Origin: Tritonibacter mobilis
GTDB lineage: Bacteria > Pseudomonadota > Alphaproteobacteria > Rhodobacterales > Rhodobacteraceae
Assembly (NCBI RefSeq): GCF_001681715.1
Contig: NZ_LNWY01000014.1
Coordinates: forward strand, 62,001 to 126,000
DNA: 64,000 nucleotides
Direction of reading: 5' to 3'
Position numbers and translations under genes: made by a program. Positions 1 through 8,013 of this stretch are shown here, piece after piece; the stretch's first letter is position 1, and the number at the start of each line of letters is the position of its first letter. Under the pieces are notes generated by a model. It did no database searches, had not been told where the DNA came from, and saw only the letters and a program-made list of their open reading frames with translations.

Positions 1-828
1 CACGCGTGGACGCTGGGTTTTACCGAAGGCGATAAAGCCGAAGCCTATCGTGACATGGCGAACCGGATCACCGATACGCTTGATTTCATGAAAGCGGCAG
101 GGGTGACCAAGGACAACGCGCACACGCTGCAGACGGTGGAATATTACACCAGCCACGAGGGCTTGTTGCTCGAATATGAAGAAGCGCTGACCCGTCTTGA
201 TTCCACCTCTGGAAAATGGCTGGCGGGATCTGGTCACATGATCTGGATCGGTGACCGTACGCGCCAACCCGATGGCGCGCATGTCGAATTCTGCAGTGGG
301 GTGCTGAATCCGATTGGTCTGAAATGCGGTCCAACCACCACAGCCGACGACCTCAAGGTATTGATGCAAAAGCTCAATCCTGAGAACGAAGAAGGCAAGC
401 TGACCCTGATCGCACGTTTTGGCGCAGGCAAAGTTGCAGATCATCTGCCCCGGCTTGTACAAGCGGTAAAGGACGAGGGTGCCAAGGTTACTTGGGTCTG
501 TGATCCGATGCACGGCAACACGATCAAATCCGCAAGCGGCTACAAAACGCGCCCGTTTGAATCGGTGCTGCGTGAGGTGCGTGACTTCTTTGGCGTTCAT
601 CAGGCCGAGGGCACAATTCCGGGCGGTGTTCATTTTGAAATGACCGGTCAGGACGTAACCGAATGCACAGGTGGCGTACGCGAGGTGACCGACGAAGATC
701 TCAGCGATCGGTATCATACAGCCTGTGATCCGCGTCTGAATGCCGATCAATCTCTGGAACTGGCGTTCCTTGTGGCGGAAGAGCTGTCACGTCTTCGGAC
801 GCCTGACGATTCTCGCGCCGCGATCTAA
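1..828 (+). CDS. Class II 3-deoxy-D-arabino-heptulosonate 7-phosphate (DAHP) synthase, 3' part
   Basis: First enzyme of the shikimate pathway: it condenses phosphoenolpyruvate and erythrose 4-phosphate to DAHP in the cytosol. The gene is cut by the window start; the open frame runs from base 1 ([13 protein letters not shown]) to a TAA at 828, giving the last 275 residues. Class II (plant-like) features are visible: [46 protein letters not shown] and [11 protein letters not shown], with Cys, His and acidic residues in the positions of the metal-binding active site. About 40 percent of the usual roughly 460-residue protein is missing upstream. An intrinsic terminator follows. aroQ, another shikimate gene, lies at 61.8 kb but is not in the same operon. 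Family assignment is secure. Confidence 0.96.
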   Translation, partial: HAWTLGFTEGDKAEAYRDMANRITDTLDFMKAAGVTKDNAHTLQTVEYYTSHEGLLLEYEEALTRLDSTSGKWLAGSGHMIWIGDRTRQPDGAHVEFCSGVLNPIGLKCGPTTTADDLKVLMQKLNPENEEGKLTLIARFGAGKVADHLPRLVQAVKDEGAKVTWVCDPMHGNTIKSASGYKTRPFESVLREVRDFFGVHQAEGTIPGGVHFEMTGQDVTECTGGVREVTDEDLSDRYHTACDPRLNADQSLELAFLVAEELSRLRTPDDSRAAI

Positions 829-853
829 CGCGCGCAGGCTTTCCTTCAAACTC

Positions 854-885
854 AACGGCTCGCATTTTTTGCGGGCCGTTTTTTT
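854..885 (+). terminator. Intrinsic terminator of the DAHP synthase gene
   Basis: The stem ACGGCTCGCA / TGCGGGCCGT has ten pairs including one G-T, a five-T loop, and a run of seven Ts after it. It starts 26 bases after the stop codon. Confidence 0.85.
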
Positions 886-913
886 GTGACCGTTCTCGAT
901 TTGCGTCATACTC

Positions 914-951
914 AAAAAAGAACACCCGGAACGCGTTCTGCGTCCGGGCGT
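914..951 (-). terminator. Probable terminator of the PAS-domain gene
   Basis: Read on the minus strand, ACGCCCGGA-CGC pairs with GCG-(bulge)-TTCCGGGTGT, and TCTTTTTTG follows. It lies about 75 bases past the stop of the PAS-domain gene, so that transcript would have a short 3' UTR. The stem has one bulged base. Confidence 0.6.
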
Positions 952-1026
952 CAATGCTTCAACGTCTATGTCCAGTAGGTTGAAACTTAAGCTAATTCTC
1001 GGTGCTTTCGATTCGAATTTTAGTAA

Positions 1027-1971
1027 TCAGTCCCGCGAAACCACAAGGCGCAGGTGTGGTGCGCCATTCTTGAGCTTGCCACCGCGAGGCGGGCGCGACA
1101 CCAGTTTTTCGGCTTCTGTCGTCGAGACGGTTTCCAGCGCGACCGGCGCGGGTTTTGCGTCCGAGCGAGAGGGCGAGCGCGTGGATTTCAACGCATCCTT
1201 GTTTTCGCGGCGGGCGCGATCCAACAAAGAACGGGCCTCATCCATCAAGCTGGTGGATTTACGCTCAAAAGTTGAACGCGGTTCACCAAAGCCGTCCGTT
1301 TGCGGCGTTTTATTGGTCAAATCACGCTGTGACATGTCCTGCAGGTGCGGATCGGACACCCGAGGCGTCGCTTTGAACTCCGGAGCAGCCTTCGATTGCT
1401 CGTTTTTGGTGATTTTGCGAATCTCACAATTGTCGACGAGGAAGCGCTGCGAAACGCGGCTTGCCCCGCCTTCGGAAACCATCACACCCAGCGCGCGGCT
1501 TACATCGCCCAGATCACTGCGCAGTGGCAGCAGGATCATCTTGGCAGTGCGGCTACCGCGAAGGCGTGTTGCCTCAGTGTGCAGATCAAACTCCAGAATG
1601 GAGGGATCGTCGAACATATGTTCCAGCGCGGCGCTGACGGTCTTGCGTGACTCGGCGGTGAAGAATGCGGTCAGAGGCATGCCGCGAACTTCCATTCCGG
1701 CCAGTTCGTTGACCTTCTGACCAGCAAGACGGAAACGTGCGATCCCCGGTGCAACGCGCTCCAGAATGAAAGTCTGGCTGAGGATATTTTCCAGACCACG
1801 CGGATCAACCTGCGAGCGGCTGGGAATGTCGTCGCCACGACGCAGAGCAGTCCAATAAGCCTCGGCCTGACGCAGAGGCGACACGTTTGAGCGTGTGCGA
1901 AAGCGATCCATTGCTACCACTTTATCCAACCCTGTCTTCTTGTCTGCGCCGTCGTGACCGCGAAAAATCAT
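1027..1971 (-). CDS. PAS-domain protein (PAS_5-type), probable regulator
   Basis: The protein has 314 residues with an N-terminal PAS module of the alphaproteobacterial PAS_5 type (from about residue 20, LRQAEAYWTALRRGDDIPSR, to about 165). The C-terminal half is low-complexity, charged and Ser/Thr/Lys/Arg rich, probably disordered, and ends LRLVVSRD. No kinase, cyclase or DNA-binding output domain is visible, so it may work by protein contact. I chose the ATG at 1971 because AGGACAA lies seven bases before it; a start ten codons upstream has no ribosome-binding site. The gene is transcribed away from yicC, and a perfect CtrA-type site lies between the two. Small PAS proteins of this kind in alphaproteobacteria have been tied to motility and cell-cycle control; a role here is inference. 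Confidence 0.8.
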   Translation of the reverse strand: MIFRGHDGADKKTGLDKVVAMDRFRTRSNVSPLRQAEAYWTALRRGDDIPSRSQVDPRGLENILSQTFILERVAPGIARFRLAGQKVNELAGMEVRGMPLTAFFTAESRKTVSAALEHMFDDPSILEFDLHTEATRLRGSRTAKMILLPLRSDLGDVSRALGVMVSEGGASRVSQRFLVDNCEIRKITKNEQSKAAPEFKATPRVSDPHLQDMSQRDLTNKTPQTDGFGEPRSTFERKSTSLMDEARSLLDRARRENKDALKSTRSPSRSDAKPAPVALETVSTTEAEKLVSRPPRGGKLKNGAPHLRLVVSRD

Positions 1972-2097
1972 TATCTTGTCCTCTGCATCCGGTTCCAGCA
2001 TCGAAACTTGGCAAGAGGCCCATGCCCAAGTGTTAACGCCGAAGTGGTTACCTTGGAGTTAACATGACACAATCTGAATAAAGTTTGGACCAATAGT

Positions 2098-2112
2098 TTA
2101 ATCAATGGTTAA
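2098..2112. promoter_or_regulatory. CtrA-type binding site TTAA-N7-TTAA
   Basis: TTAA-TCAATGG-TTAA matches the alphaproteobacterial CtrA consensus exactly. It lies 127 bases from the PAS gene start and 102 bases from the yicC start, in a divergent promoter region that holds further TTAAC half-sites at about 2030 and 2059. CckA, which activates CtrA through ChpT, is encoded at 43.4-45.7 kb. Confidence 0.6.
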
Positions 2113-2213
2113 CACTTTGGTATAGGCGGTCTCTGCCTTTGCAGTGTGCGGGCATACGCCCGGCCATTGACCCCGCTCTGTGCCACTGTATTCAGGATGC
2201 AGGAGGGTCACAG

Positions 2214-3110
2214 ATGACTTTGCATTCGATGACGGGATTTGCCTCCGGGCAGGGCGCGGAGGGCGCATATACATGGGTCTGGGATATCAGGTCTGTAAAC
2301 GCCAAGGGGCTGGACGTGCGCGTCCGGGTTCCAGATTGGCTAGAAGGCCTTGAAAACGAAATAAAAACCCGCGCGTCCAAAAAACTTGGTCGCGGCAATG
2401 TGACTGTTGGTCTGCGCCTTGGCCGCGCGGAGGATTGCAAGGGGCAACTCCATATCAACGCGGCTGCGATGGAGGCGATGCTGGCCGCCATTGCTGCCAC
2501 ACAAGCACAGGCGGCGCAGGTGGGATTGCAACTCGCTCCGGTGCGCGCGACCGATATCCTTCAGATGCGCGGGGTATTGGAACAGGCCACAGCGGAGAAT
2601 GAATCCGAACATCTGGTTAAGCGGCTCCTATCCGAATTCGACTCACTTTTGGCCGACTTTATTAACATGCGTGCGAGTGAAGGTGCGGCTCTGCACGCGG
2701 TGCTGACAGAGCAGCTCTCGCGGATTGAGGCCCTGACCGATGCCGCAGCCCAGCGCGCAGCGGATCGAGAGGTCCAGATCAAAGAAACGCTCCAAGCCAA
2801 TCTCGCGCGCGTGATGAGCAACAGCGACGGCGCAGATGCGGATCGCGTGGCCCAAGAACTCGCATTGATCGCAGTAAAAGCCGACGTGACCGAAGAACTC
2901 GACCGGCTGGTGGCCCATGTGGCTGCCGCGCGAAAACTGATCGGGCAGGGCGGTCTGGTGGGACGCAAGCTCGACTTTCTGATGCAGGAATTCAACCGCG
3001 AGGCCAACACACTCTGTTCAAAGGCGCAGAACGCGGCCTTGACCGAGGTGGGATTGGAACTCAAAACCGTGATCGACCAGATGCGCGAGCAGGTTCAAAA
3101 CATAGAATAA
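2214..3110 (+). CDS. YicC/YloC-family endoribonuclease
   Basis: A 298-residue cytosolic protein of the YicC family. Family members have metal-dependent endoribonuclease activity and are needed for stationary-phase survival in E. coli. The conserved N-terminal signature [12 protein letters not shown] is present, then [19 protein letters not shown], and the C-terminal DUF1732 signature [20 protein letters not shown]. The start at 2214 is set by GGAGGGTCACAG just before it; the frame stays open upstream but without a ribosome-binding site. The gene is followed after 16 bases by gmk, a very common pairing in bacteria, so yicC and gmk are probably co-transcribed. Confidence 0.93.
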   Translation: MTLHSMTGFASGQGAEGAYTWVWDIRSVNAKGLDVRVRVPDWLEGLENEIKTRASKKLGRGNVTVGLRLGRAEDCKGQLHINAAAMEAMLAAIAATQAQAAQVGLQLAPVRATDILQMRGVLEQATAENESEHLVKRLLSEFDSLLADFINMRASEGAALHAVLTEQLSRIEALTDAAAQRAADREVQIKETLQANLARVMSNSDGADADRVAQELALIAVKADVTEELDRLVAHVAAARKLIGQGGLVGRKLDFLMQEFNREANTLCSKAQNAALTEVGLELKTVIDQMREQVQNIE

Positions 3111-3126
3111 GGAGAGCACCCTCATT

Positions 3127-3780
3127 ATGGCACACTCAAAAGCACAGCGACGGGGCCTTCTCATTATCCTGTCTTCTCCCTCCGGTGCGGGGAAATCAAC
3201 ATTGGCCAAGCGGCTGCGGGCCTGGGACAGCGACATCAGCTTTTCGGTGTCGGCCACCACACGGCAGCCGCGCCCCGGTGAGGTCGACGGGCAGGACTAT
3301 CACTTTGTGTCGGTGGATTCGTTCAAACATGACGTGGCAGATGGCGAGATGCTGGAACATGCGCATGTGTTCGGTAATTTCTACGGCTCACCCAAGGGGC
3401 CGGTGCAGAAGGCCATCAATGAAGGCCGCGATGTGCTATTCGACATTGACTGGCAGGGCGCGCAGCAGATCACCAATTCGGATCTCGGCAAACACACGCT
3501 GTCGATCTTCTTGTTGCCGCCCTCCATCACCGAACTGCGTCGTCGCCTGGAAAGCCGGGGGCAGGATGATGCCGAGACCATCCAACGCCGCATGCAAAAG
3601 AGCTGGGACGAGATCTCGCACTGGGGCTCCTACGATCATGTGCTGATCAACGAGGATCTTGATGAGACCGAAGAGGCACTGAAGACGATCATCACGGCCA
3701 CCCGCCTGCGCCGCATTCAACAGCCTTCGCTGATCGAACACGCCCGCACCCTGCAACAGGAATTTGAGGATCTGTCATGA
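3127..3780 (+). CDS. gmk: Guanylate kinase
   Basis: Transfers phosphate from ATP to GMP to make GDP in purine nucleotide synthesis, in the cytosol. The P-loop [10 protein letters not shown] is at about residues 17-26, followed by the GMP-binding segment [22 protein letters not shown] and the lid region [16 protein letters not shown]. The length of 217 residues is normal. AAGGAGAGCACCC lies upstream of the ATG. The stop codon overlaps the start of the carbonic anhydrase-like gene by four bases (ATGA), which implies translational coupling. GuaB (50.6 kb) acts upstream in the same GTP pathway but is not linked to it here. Confidence 0.97.
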   Translation: MAHSKAQRRGLLIILSSPSGAGKSTLAKRLRAWDSDISFSVSATTRQPRPGEVDGQDYHFVSVDSFKHDVADGEMLEHAHVFGNFYGSPKGPVQKAINEGRDVLFDIDWQGAQQITNSDLGKHTLSIFLLPPSITELRRRLESRGQDDAETIQRRMQKSWDEISHWGSYDHVLINEDLDETEEALKTIITATRLRRIQQPSLIEHARTLQQEFEDLS

Positions 3781-4298
3781 GCATCTACGCGCTTGGTGAA
3801 CACCGCCCGCAAATCCACGCAGATACCTGGGTTGCCCCGGATGCCAATCTGATTGGCAAAGTTGTGCTGGAAGAGGGGGCCTCGGTCTGGTTCGGCGTCA
3901 CCATCCGCGCCGATCACGAGGAAATCCGCATCGGGCGTGGCTCCAATGTGCAGGAAAACGTGGTCATGCATATCGACGCAGGCTATCCGCTGACCATCGG
4001 CGAAAACTGCACCATTGGCCATAAGGTCATGCTGCATGGTTGCACCATTGGCGAGAACTCCCTGATCGGGATGGGGGCGACCATCCTGAACGGCGCCAAG
4101 ATTGGCAAAAACTGTCTGATCGGGGCGGGCGCGCTGATTACGGAGAACAAGGAAATTCCTGATAATTCTCTGGTCATGGGCGCACCGGGTAAGGTGGTGC
4201 GCGAGGTGGATGCCGCCCTCGTCGCCAATTTGACCGCCAGCGCCGTGCACTATCAGGAAAACATGCGCCGTTTCAAAGCGGAGCTGAAGGAGATTTGA
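3777..4298 (+). CDS. Gamma-class carbonic anhydrase family protein (left-handed beta-helix)
   Basis: A 173-residue hexapeptide-repeat protein of the YrdA/PaaY/gamma-carbonic anhydrase family. It shows the repeated isoleucine-rich hexapeptides ([44 protein letters not shown]) and the metal-binding histidines expected for the family (His in [14 protein letters not shown]). Such proteins form trimers with zinc or iron at the interfaces. Many bacterial members have only weak or no measured CO2 hydration, so the biochemical role is unsure. The gene overlaps gmk by four bases and metC begins two bases after its stop, so it is in the middle of a tightly packed operon. Confidence 0.88.
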   Translation: MSIYALGEHRPQIHADTWVAPDANLIGKVVLEEGASVWFGVTIRADHEEIRIGRGSNVQENVVMHIDAGYPLTIGENCTIGHKVMLHGCTIGENSLIGMGATILNGAKIGKNCLIGAGALITENKEIPDNSLVMGAPGKVVREVDAALVANLTASAVHYQENMRRFKAELKEI

Positions 4299-4300
4299 CC

Positions 4301-5482
4301 GTGAAGAATTCCCGCCCCTCCGTGATCCGCCCGCATGGTCTGCTTGAGAGTGCAAGCCATCCTGTGGTGACTCCGCTCAGCCCCTCGGTGGTCTATGCGT
4401 CCGAAACCCCGGATGCGCTGGACGATCAATATGAGGGCCGCGTGCATGGCTATACCTATTCCCGTGAGGGGCATCCCAACGCCGATGTGATCGCGCGGCG
4501 GCTTGATGACATGGAGGGCACAACCGGGGGCGTTGTGACCGGCTCCGGTATGGCGGCAGTCTCCGCAGTACTCATGGGGCTGTTGCAGACAGGTGATCAT
4601 GTCATCGGTGGCGATCAGCTTTATGGGCGTTCGCTGCGGCTGATGAAAGAAGACCTGCCGCGTCTGGGGATCAACACGTCTCTGGCCAATCCCGGCGACG
4701 TCGATGCAATCCGCGCCGCGATCCGCCCAGAGACCAAGCTCATTCTGGTGGAGGCGGTGTCGAACCCAACGCTTGCGGTGGCCGACATCGACGGAATCGC
4801 CGCGCTGTGCCGGGAACACGGCATTCTGCTGGCGGTGGACAACACCTTTACCACGCCTCGCGCGTTCAAACCGTTTGAGCATGGCGCGGATATTGTCATC
4901 CACTCCGTCACCAAACTGCTTGCGGGCCACTCCGACGTGATGCTGGGTTATGTGGTGGCCAAGGACCCCGCGCTCAATGATCGGATGCGGGTGTTTTCCG
5001 TCACCACCGGTATGACGCCGAGCCCGTTTGATTGCTGGTTGGCAGAGCGGGGGCTGTTGTCCTTTGATCTGCGTTTTGACCGCGCCGAGGCCACGGCAGC
5101 GCGTCTGGCCGATCACATCGCTGGGCTGCCGGGGGTGAAGCGCGTCATTTACCCGACGCGCCAGGACCACCCGGATCATGCCCGCGCGCAGGCGCTATTG
5201 AAGGGCAAGGGCTGCAACATGGTGAGCTTTGAACTCGACGGCGGTCGCGAGGCGGCCAATGCGTTTACCCGCGGGGCCGAAGGGCTGTCCTTTGCGCCGA
5301 CGCTTGGGGATGTGGGCACCACGCTCTCGCACCCGGCCTCTTCGTCACACCGCGCCCTCACTCCGGAATATCGCGCAGCACTTGGTCTGCACGAGGGGTT
5401 CTTTCGCGTGTCGGTCGGGCTGGAAGACCCAGACACGCTTTGCGCGATCTTTGAGGCAGCAATCAACTCTGCCATGTCATAG
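4301..5482 (+). CDS. metC: Cystathionine beta-lyase
   Basis: PLP-dependent enzyme that splits cystathionine to homocysteine, pyruvate and ammonia in methionine synthesis. It has 393 residues, normal for the Cys/Met-metabolism PLP family. Visible motifs are YTYSREGHPNADVIARRL, GSGMAAVSAVLMGLLQTGDHV, the aspartate in LAVDNTFTTP and the Schiff-base lysine in HSVTKLLAGHSDVMLGY. The start is a GTG at 4301, eight bases after AAGGAG; a TTG six bases earlier is too close to that site. Related gamma-lyases and gamma-synthases share these motifs, so cystathionine beta-lyase is the best call rather than a proven activity. Confidence 0.85.
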   Translation: MKNSRPSVIRPHGLLESASHPVVTPLSPSVVYASETPDALDDQYEGRVHGYTYSREGHPNADVIARRLDDMEGTTGGVVTGSGMAAVSAVLMGLLQTGDHVIGGDQLYGRSLRLMKEDLPRLGINTSLANPGDVDAIRAAIRPETKLILVEAVSNPTLAVADIDGIAALCREHGILLAVDNTFTTPRAFKPFEHGADIVIHSVTKLLAGHSDVMLGYVVAKDPALNDRMRVFSVTTGMTPSPFDCWLAERGLLSFDLRFDRAEATAARLADHIAGLPGVKRVIYPTRQDHPDHARAQALLKGKGCNMVSFELDGGREAANAFTRGAEGLSFAPTLGDVGTTLSHPASSSHRALTPEYRAALGLHEGFFRVSVGLEDPDTLCAIFEAAINSAMS

Positions 5483-5535
5483 TTACATTCAAACCCTAAG
5501 AAGGCCGTCACGACGCAATGACGAGGCAAAAAATC

Positions 5536-6576
5536 ATGTCGCAAGAGCTGATCGACGGGCTGCTGGCCGCGTTTCCGATGCCTGCCGTTCTGATCGATCA
5601 GACTGAGCGTTTGATTGCGGCAAATGTCGAAGGCGCAACCCTGCTTGGCCCTCAGGTGATCGGGCGCCATTTTGCCACCATCCTGAGGCAACCCAATGTG
5701 ACCGCCGCAATCGAGTCCTGTCTGTTGGATCGCAAACCGCGCACGGCGCGGCATCTGTCCAATGACGGCGCGCAAGATACCACCTTTGAGGTCACATTGC
5801 GCTATGTTCCCGGCGTTGGAGCGGTCAATGGCGGTGCGGTGCTGATCTGTTTTGACGACATCACAGATCGCGAGCACGCCAGCCAGATGCGTCGTGATTT
5901 TGTCGCCAACGTCAGCCATGAGCTGCGCACGCCTCTGACTGCATTGATGGGCTTCATTGAAACGCTGCGCGGCGCGGCCCGTGACGACGCCAATGCGCGG
6001 GATCGTTTCCTTGAAATCATGGAAGGCGAAGCCAGCCGCATGAACCGGCTGGTCGGCGATCTTTTGTCGCTGAACCGGGTTGAGAGCGAAGAGCGTGTGC
6101 GCCCCAAAGAGCGTATAGATCTGGTGGCGTATCTTAGCTCTACCATCAAATCACTCGGTCCCATCGCAGAGAGCGGTGGTCGCAACCTCACTCTGGACGC
6201 GCCAGATATGCCGATTGAAATTCCGGCGGACCCCGACCAGATTCAGCAGGTTTTCACCAATCTCATCGAGAATGCGCTGAAATACGGTGGTGAGAATGTC
6301 ACTGTCTCTCTTACGGCGCTGGATCGCGATCCGGCGCTCAGATGTCCTGCGGTGCGGGTACAGGTGATAGATGATGGCCCCGGTATTGATCCAGTGCACC
6401 TGCCACGCCTGACGGAGCGGTTTTACCGCGCCGACAACCACCGCTCGCGCGAGCTGGGCGGGACGGGGCTTGGGCTTGCGATTGTGAAACACATCATCAA
6501 TCGCCACCGCGGACGCTTGCGGGTCGAAAGCGATCTGGGAAAAGGCGCGACCTTCACGGTCATCTTGCCGCAATAA
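5536..6576 (+). CDS. phoR: Phosphate-regulon sensor histidine kinase PhoR, apparently cytosolic
   Basis: A 346-residue histidine kinase that should phosphorylate PhoB when phosphate is scarce. A PAS domain occupies about residues 1-105, then the HisKA domain with the phospho-acceptor His128 in NVSHELRTPL, an N box (NLIENALKYGG), G1 (DDGPGIDP) and G2 (GGTGLGLAIVKH). Unlike E. coli PhoR there is no hydrophobic membrane segment: the protein begins directly with the PAS domain. GAGG nine bases before the ATG at 5536 decides the start; an ATG 18 bases upstream is less likely. The gene precedes pstSCAB-phoU-phoB in the same direction, which supports the PhoR assignment. A 290-base gap and a Pho box separate it from pstS. 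Confidence 0.88.
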   Translation: MSQELIDGLLAAFPMPAVLIDQTERLIAANVEGATLLGPQVIGRHFATILRQPNVTAAIESCLLDRKPRTARHLSNDGAQDTTFEVTLRYVPGVGAVNGGAVLICFDDITDREHASQMRRDFVANVSHELRTPLTALMGFIETLRGAARDDANARDRFLEIMEGEASRMNRLVGDLLSLNRVESEERVRPKERIDLVAYLSSTIKSLGPIAESGGRNLTLDAPDMPIEIPADPDQIQQVFTNLIENALKYGGENVTVSLTALDRDPALRCPAVRVQVIDDGPGIDPVHLPRLTERFYRADNHRSRELGGTGLGLAIVKHIINRHRGRLRVESDLGKGATFTVILPQ

Positions 6577-6752
6577 ACCTGTCGCGACCTCGATCACGCC
6601 CACTTCACATGCCCCAAGAGGGCAAATCTGCCATTTTGTGACAATGGGTTAATCAATCAGATCGCGTGCACGACGCACGTAATACGTGTTTCATTCAACA
6701 TTGCCGGGCGGCGGACCAAGTGTTTCGGTTTTTTTTCACTTCAGGGCTGCGG

Positions 6753-6785
6753 TTGTCATACAGCTGTTACACAGCTGTCACAAAA
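6753..6785 (+). promoter_or_regulatory. Pho box: three tandem 11-bp PhoB repeats
   Basis: Three consecutive 11-mers, TTGTCATACAG, CTGTTACACAG and CTGTCACAAAA, follow the PhoB repeat pattern CTGTCATA(A/T)A(A/T). They end 82 bases before the pstS start, where a PhoB-activated promoter would replace its -35 element. phoB itself is the last gene of this locus. Confidence 0.88.
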
Positions 6786-6867
6786 GCCACATCTGAGCCT
6801 TCTAGGAGGGGCTCAAGATCATCTTGGGGGTGATCGTAAACTTCTTAAACTCATGGAGACTTCAATG

Positions 6868-7905
6868 TCCTTTGTGAAACTGACCGCATCCACCCTGGCC
6901 ATCGCCGCCGTATCGGCCACCGCAGCTGCTGCGCGTGATCAGGTGCAGGTCGCAGGCTCCTCCACCGTTCTGCCTTATGCTTCGATCGTTGCGGAAGCCT
7001 TTGGCGAGAACTTTGACTTCCCGACACCGGTTGTCGAATCCGGCGGCTCCTCTGCTGGCCTTAAGCGTTTCTGCGAAGGCGTTGGTGAGAACACCATCGA
7101 CGTTGCAAACGCCTCCCGCGCGATCAAAGAAAAAGAGATCAAGGCCTGTGCCGAAGCTGGCGTGACCGACATCATCGAAGTCCGCATCGGCTATGATGGC
7201 ATCGTGTTCGCCTCCGACATCAACGGCAACGGGTTCGAATTCACCCCGACCGATTGGTTCCTGGCACTGTCCGACAAAGTTTCCGTTGACAGCAAGCTGG
7301 TCGACAACCCGAACAAAACCTGGGCTGACGTGAACGGCGACTTCCCGGCACAGGCCATTCAGGCGTTCATCCCCGGCACCAAGCACGGCACCCGTGAAGT
7401 GTTCGAAGAAAAAGTGATCCTCGCAGGCTGCGAAGAAACCGGCGCGTTTGAGCTGTTCAAAGAAGCCAATGGCGGCGACGAGAAAGCAGCTGAGAAAGCC
7501 TGTATCGCTCTGCGCACCGACGGCGTGTCTGTGGATATCGACGGCGACTACACCGAGACCCTCGCACGTATCGAATCCAACAAAGACGGCATCGGCGTCT
7601 TTGGTCTGGCCTTCTACGAGAACAACACCGACAAGCTGCAAGTCGCAACCATGTCCGGTATCGTTCCCTCCACCGAGTCGATCGCAACTGGCGAATACCC
7701 GGTCTCCCGCCCGCTGTTCTTCTACGTGAAGAAAGCCCACATCGGCGTGATCCCCGGCCTGAAAGAATATGCTGAGTTCTTCGTCTCTGATGAAGTTGCA
7801 GGCCCCGACGGCCCGCTCTCCGAGTACGGCCTTGTTGCTGACCCGGAACTGGCAAAAACTCAGGAAGCTGTTGCTTCTGAAGCAACCATGGGCGGCAACT
7901 CCTAA
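6868..7905 (+). CDS. pstS: Periplasmic phosphate-binding protein PstS
   Basis: High-affinity phosphate receptor of the Pst ABC transporter, delivering phosphate to PstCA. A Sec signal peptide (MSFVKLTASTLAIAAVSATAAAA) covers the first 23 residues. Phosphate-contact motifs follow: VAGSSTVLPYASIVAEAF, VESGGSSAGLKRFCEG and GTKHGTREVFEEKV. The length of 345 residues is typical. GGAGACTTCA before the ATG at 6868 fixes the start. It lies under the Pho box and is followed by a hairpin that should let it be made in excess of the membrane components. Cys pairs in the mature protein could form periplasmic disulfides. Confidence 0.95.
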   Translation, partial: SFVKLTASTLAIAAVSATAAAARDQVQVAGSSTVLPYASIVAEAFGENFDFPTPVVESGGSSAGLKRFCEGVGENTIDVANASRAIKEKEIKACAEAGVTDIIEVRIGYDGIVFASDINGNGFEFTPTDWFLALSDKVSVDSKLVDNPNKTWADVNGDFPAQAIQAFIPGTKHGTREVFEEKVILAGCEETGAFELFKEANGGDEKAAEKACIALRTDGVSVDIDGDYTETLARIESNKDGIGVFGLAFYENNTDKLQVATMSGIVPSTESIATGEYPVSRPLFFYVKKAHIGVIPGLKEYAEFFVSDEVAGPDGPLSEYGLVADPELAKTQEAVASEATMGGNS

Positions 7906-7928
7906 GAGCCCCGCGCACGGTTAAACCA

Positions 7929-7958
7929 GGCCGGGGCGGATCATACGTCCCGGCCTTT
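7929..7958 (+). terminator. Attenuating hairpin between pstS and pstC
   Basis: GGCCGGGGCG pairs with CGTCCCGGCC over ten positions (one G-T), loop of seven, followed by TTT. The weak T tract suggests partial termination or protection of the pstS 3' end rather than a full stop, matching the need for more binding protein than permease. Confidence 0.7.
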
Positions 7959-8013
7959 CGTATCAAAAGCAAACCTGTTTCCCCTTAATTTGCACCGTCA
8001 AACGGAGCTCTTG

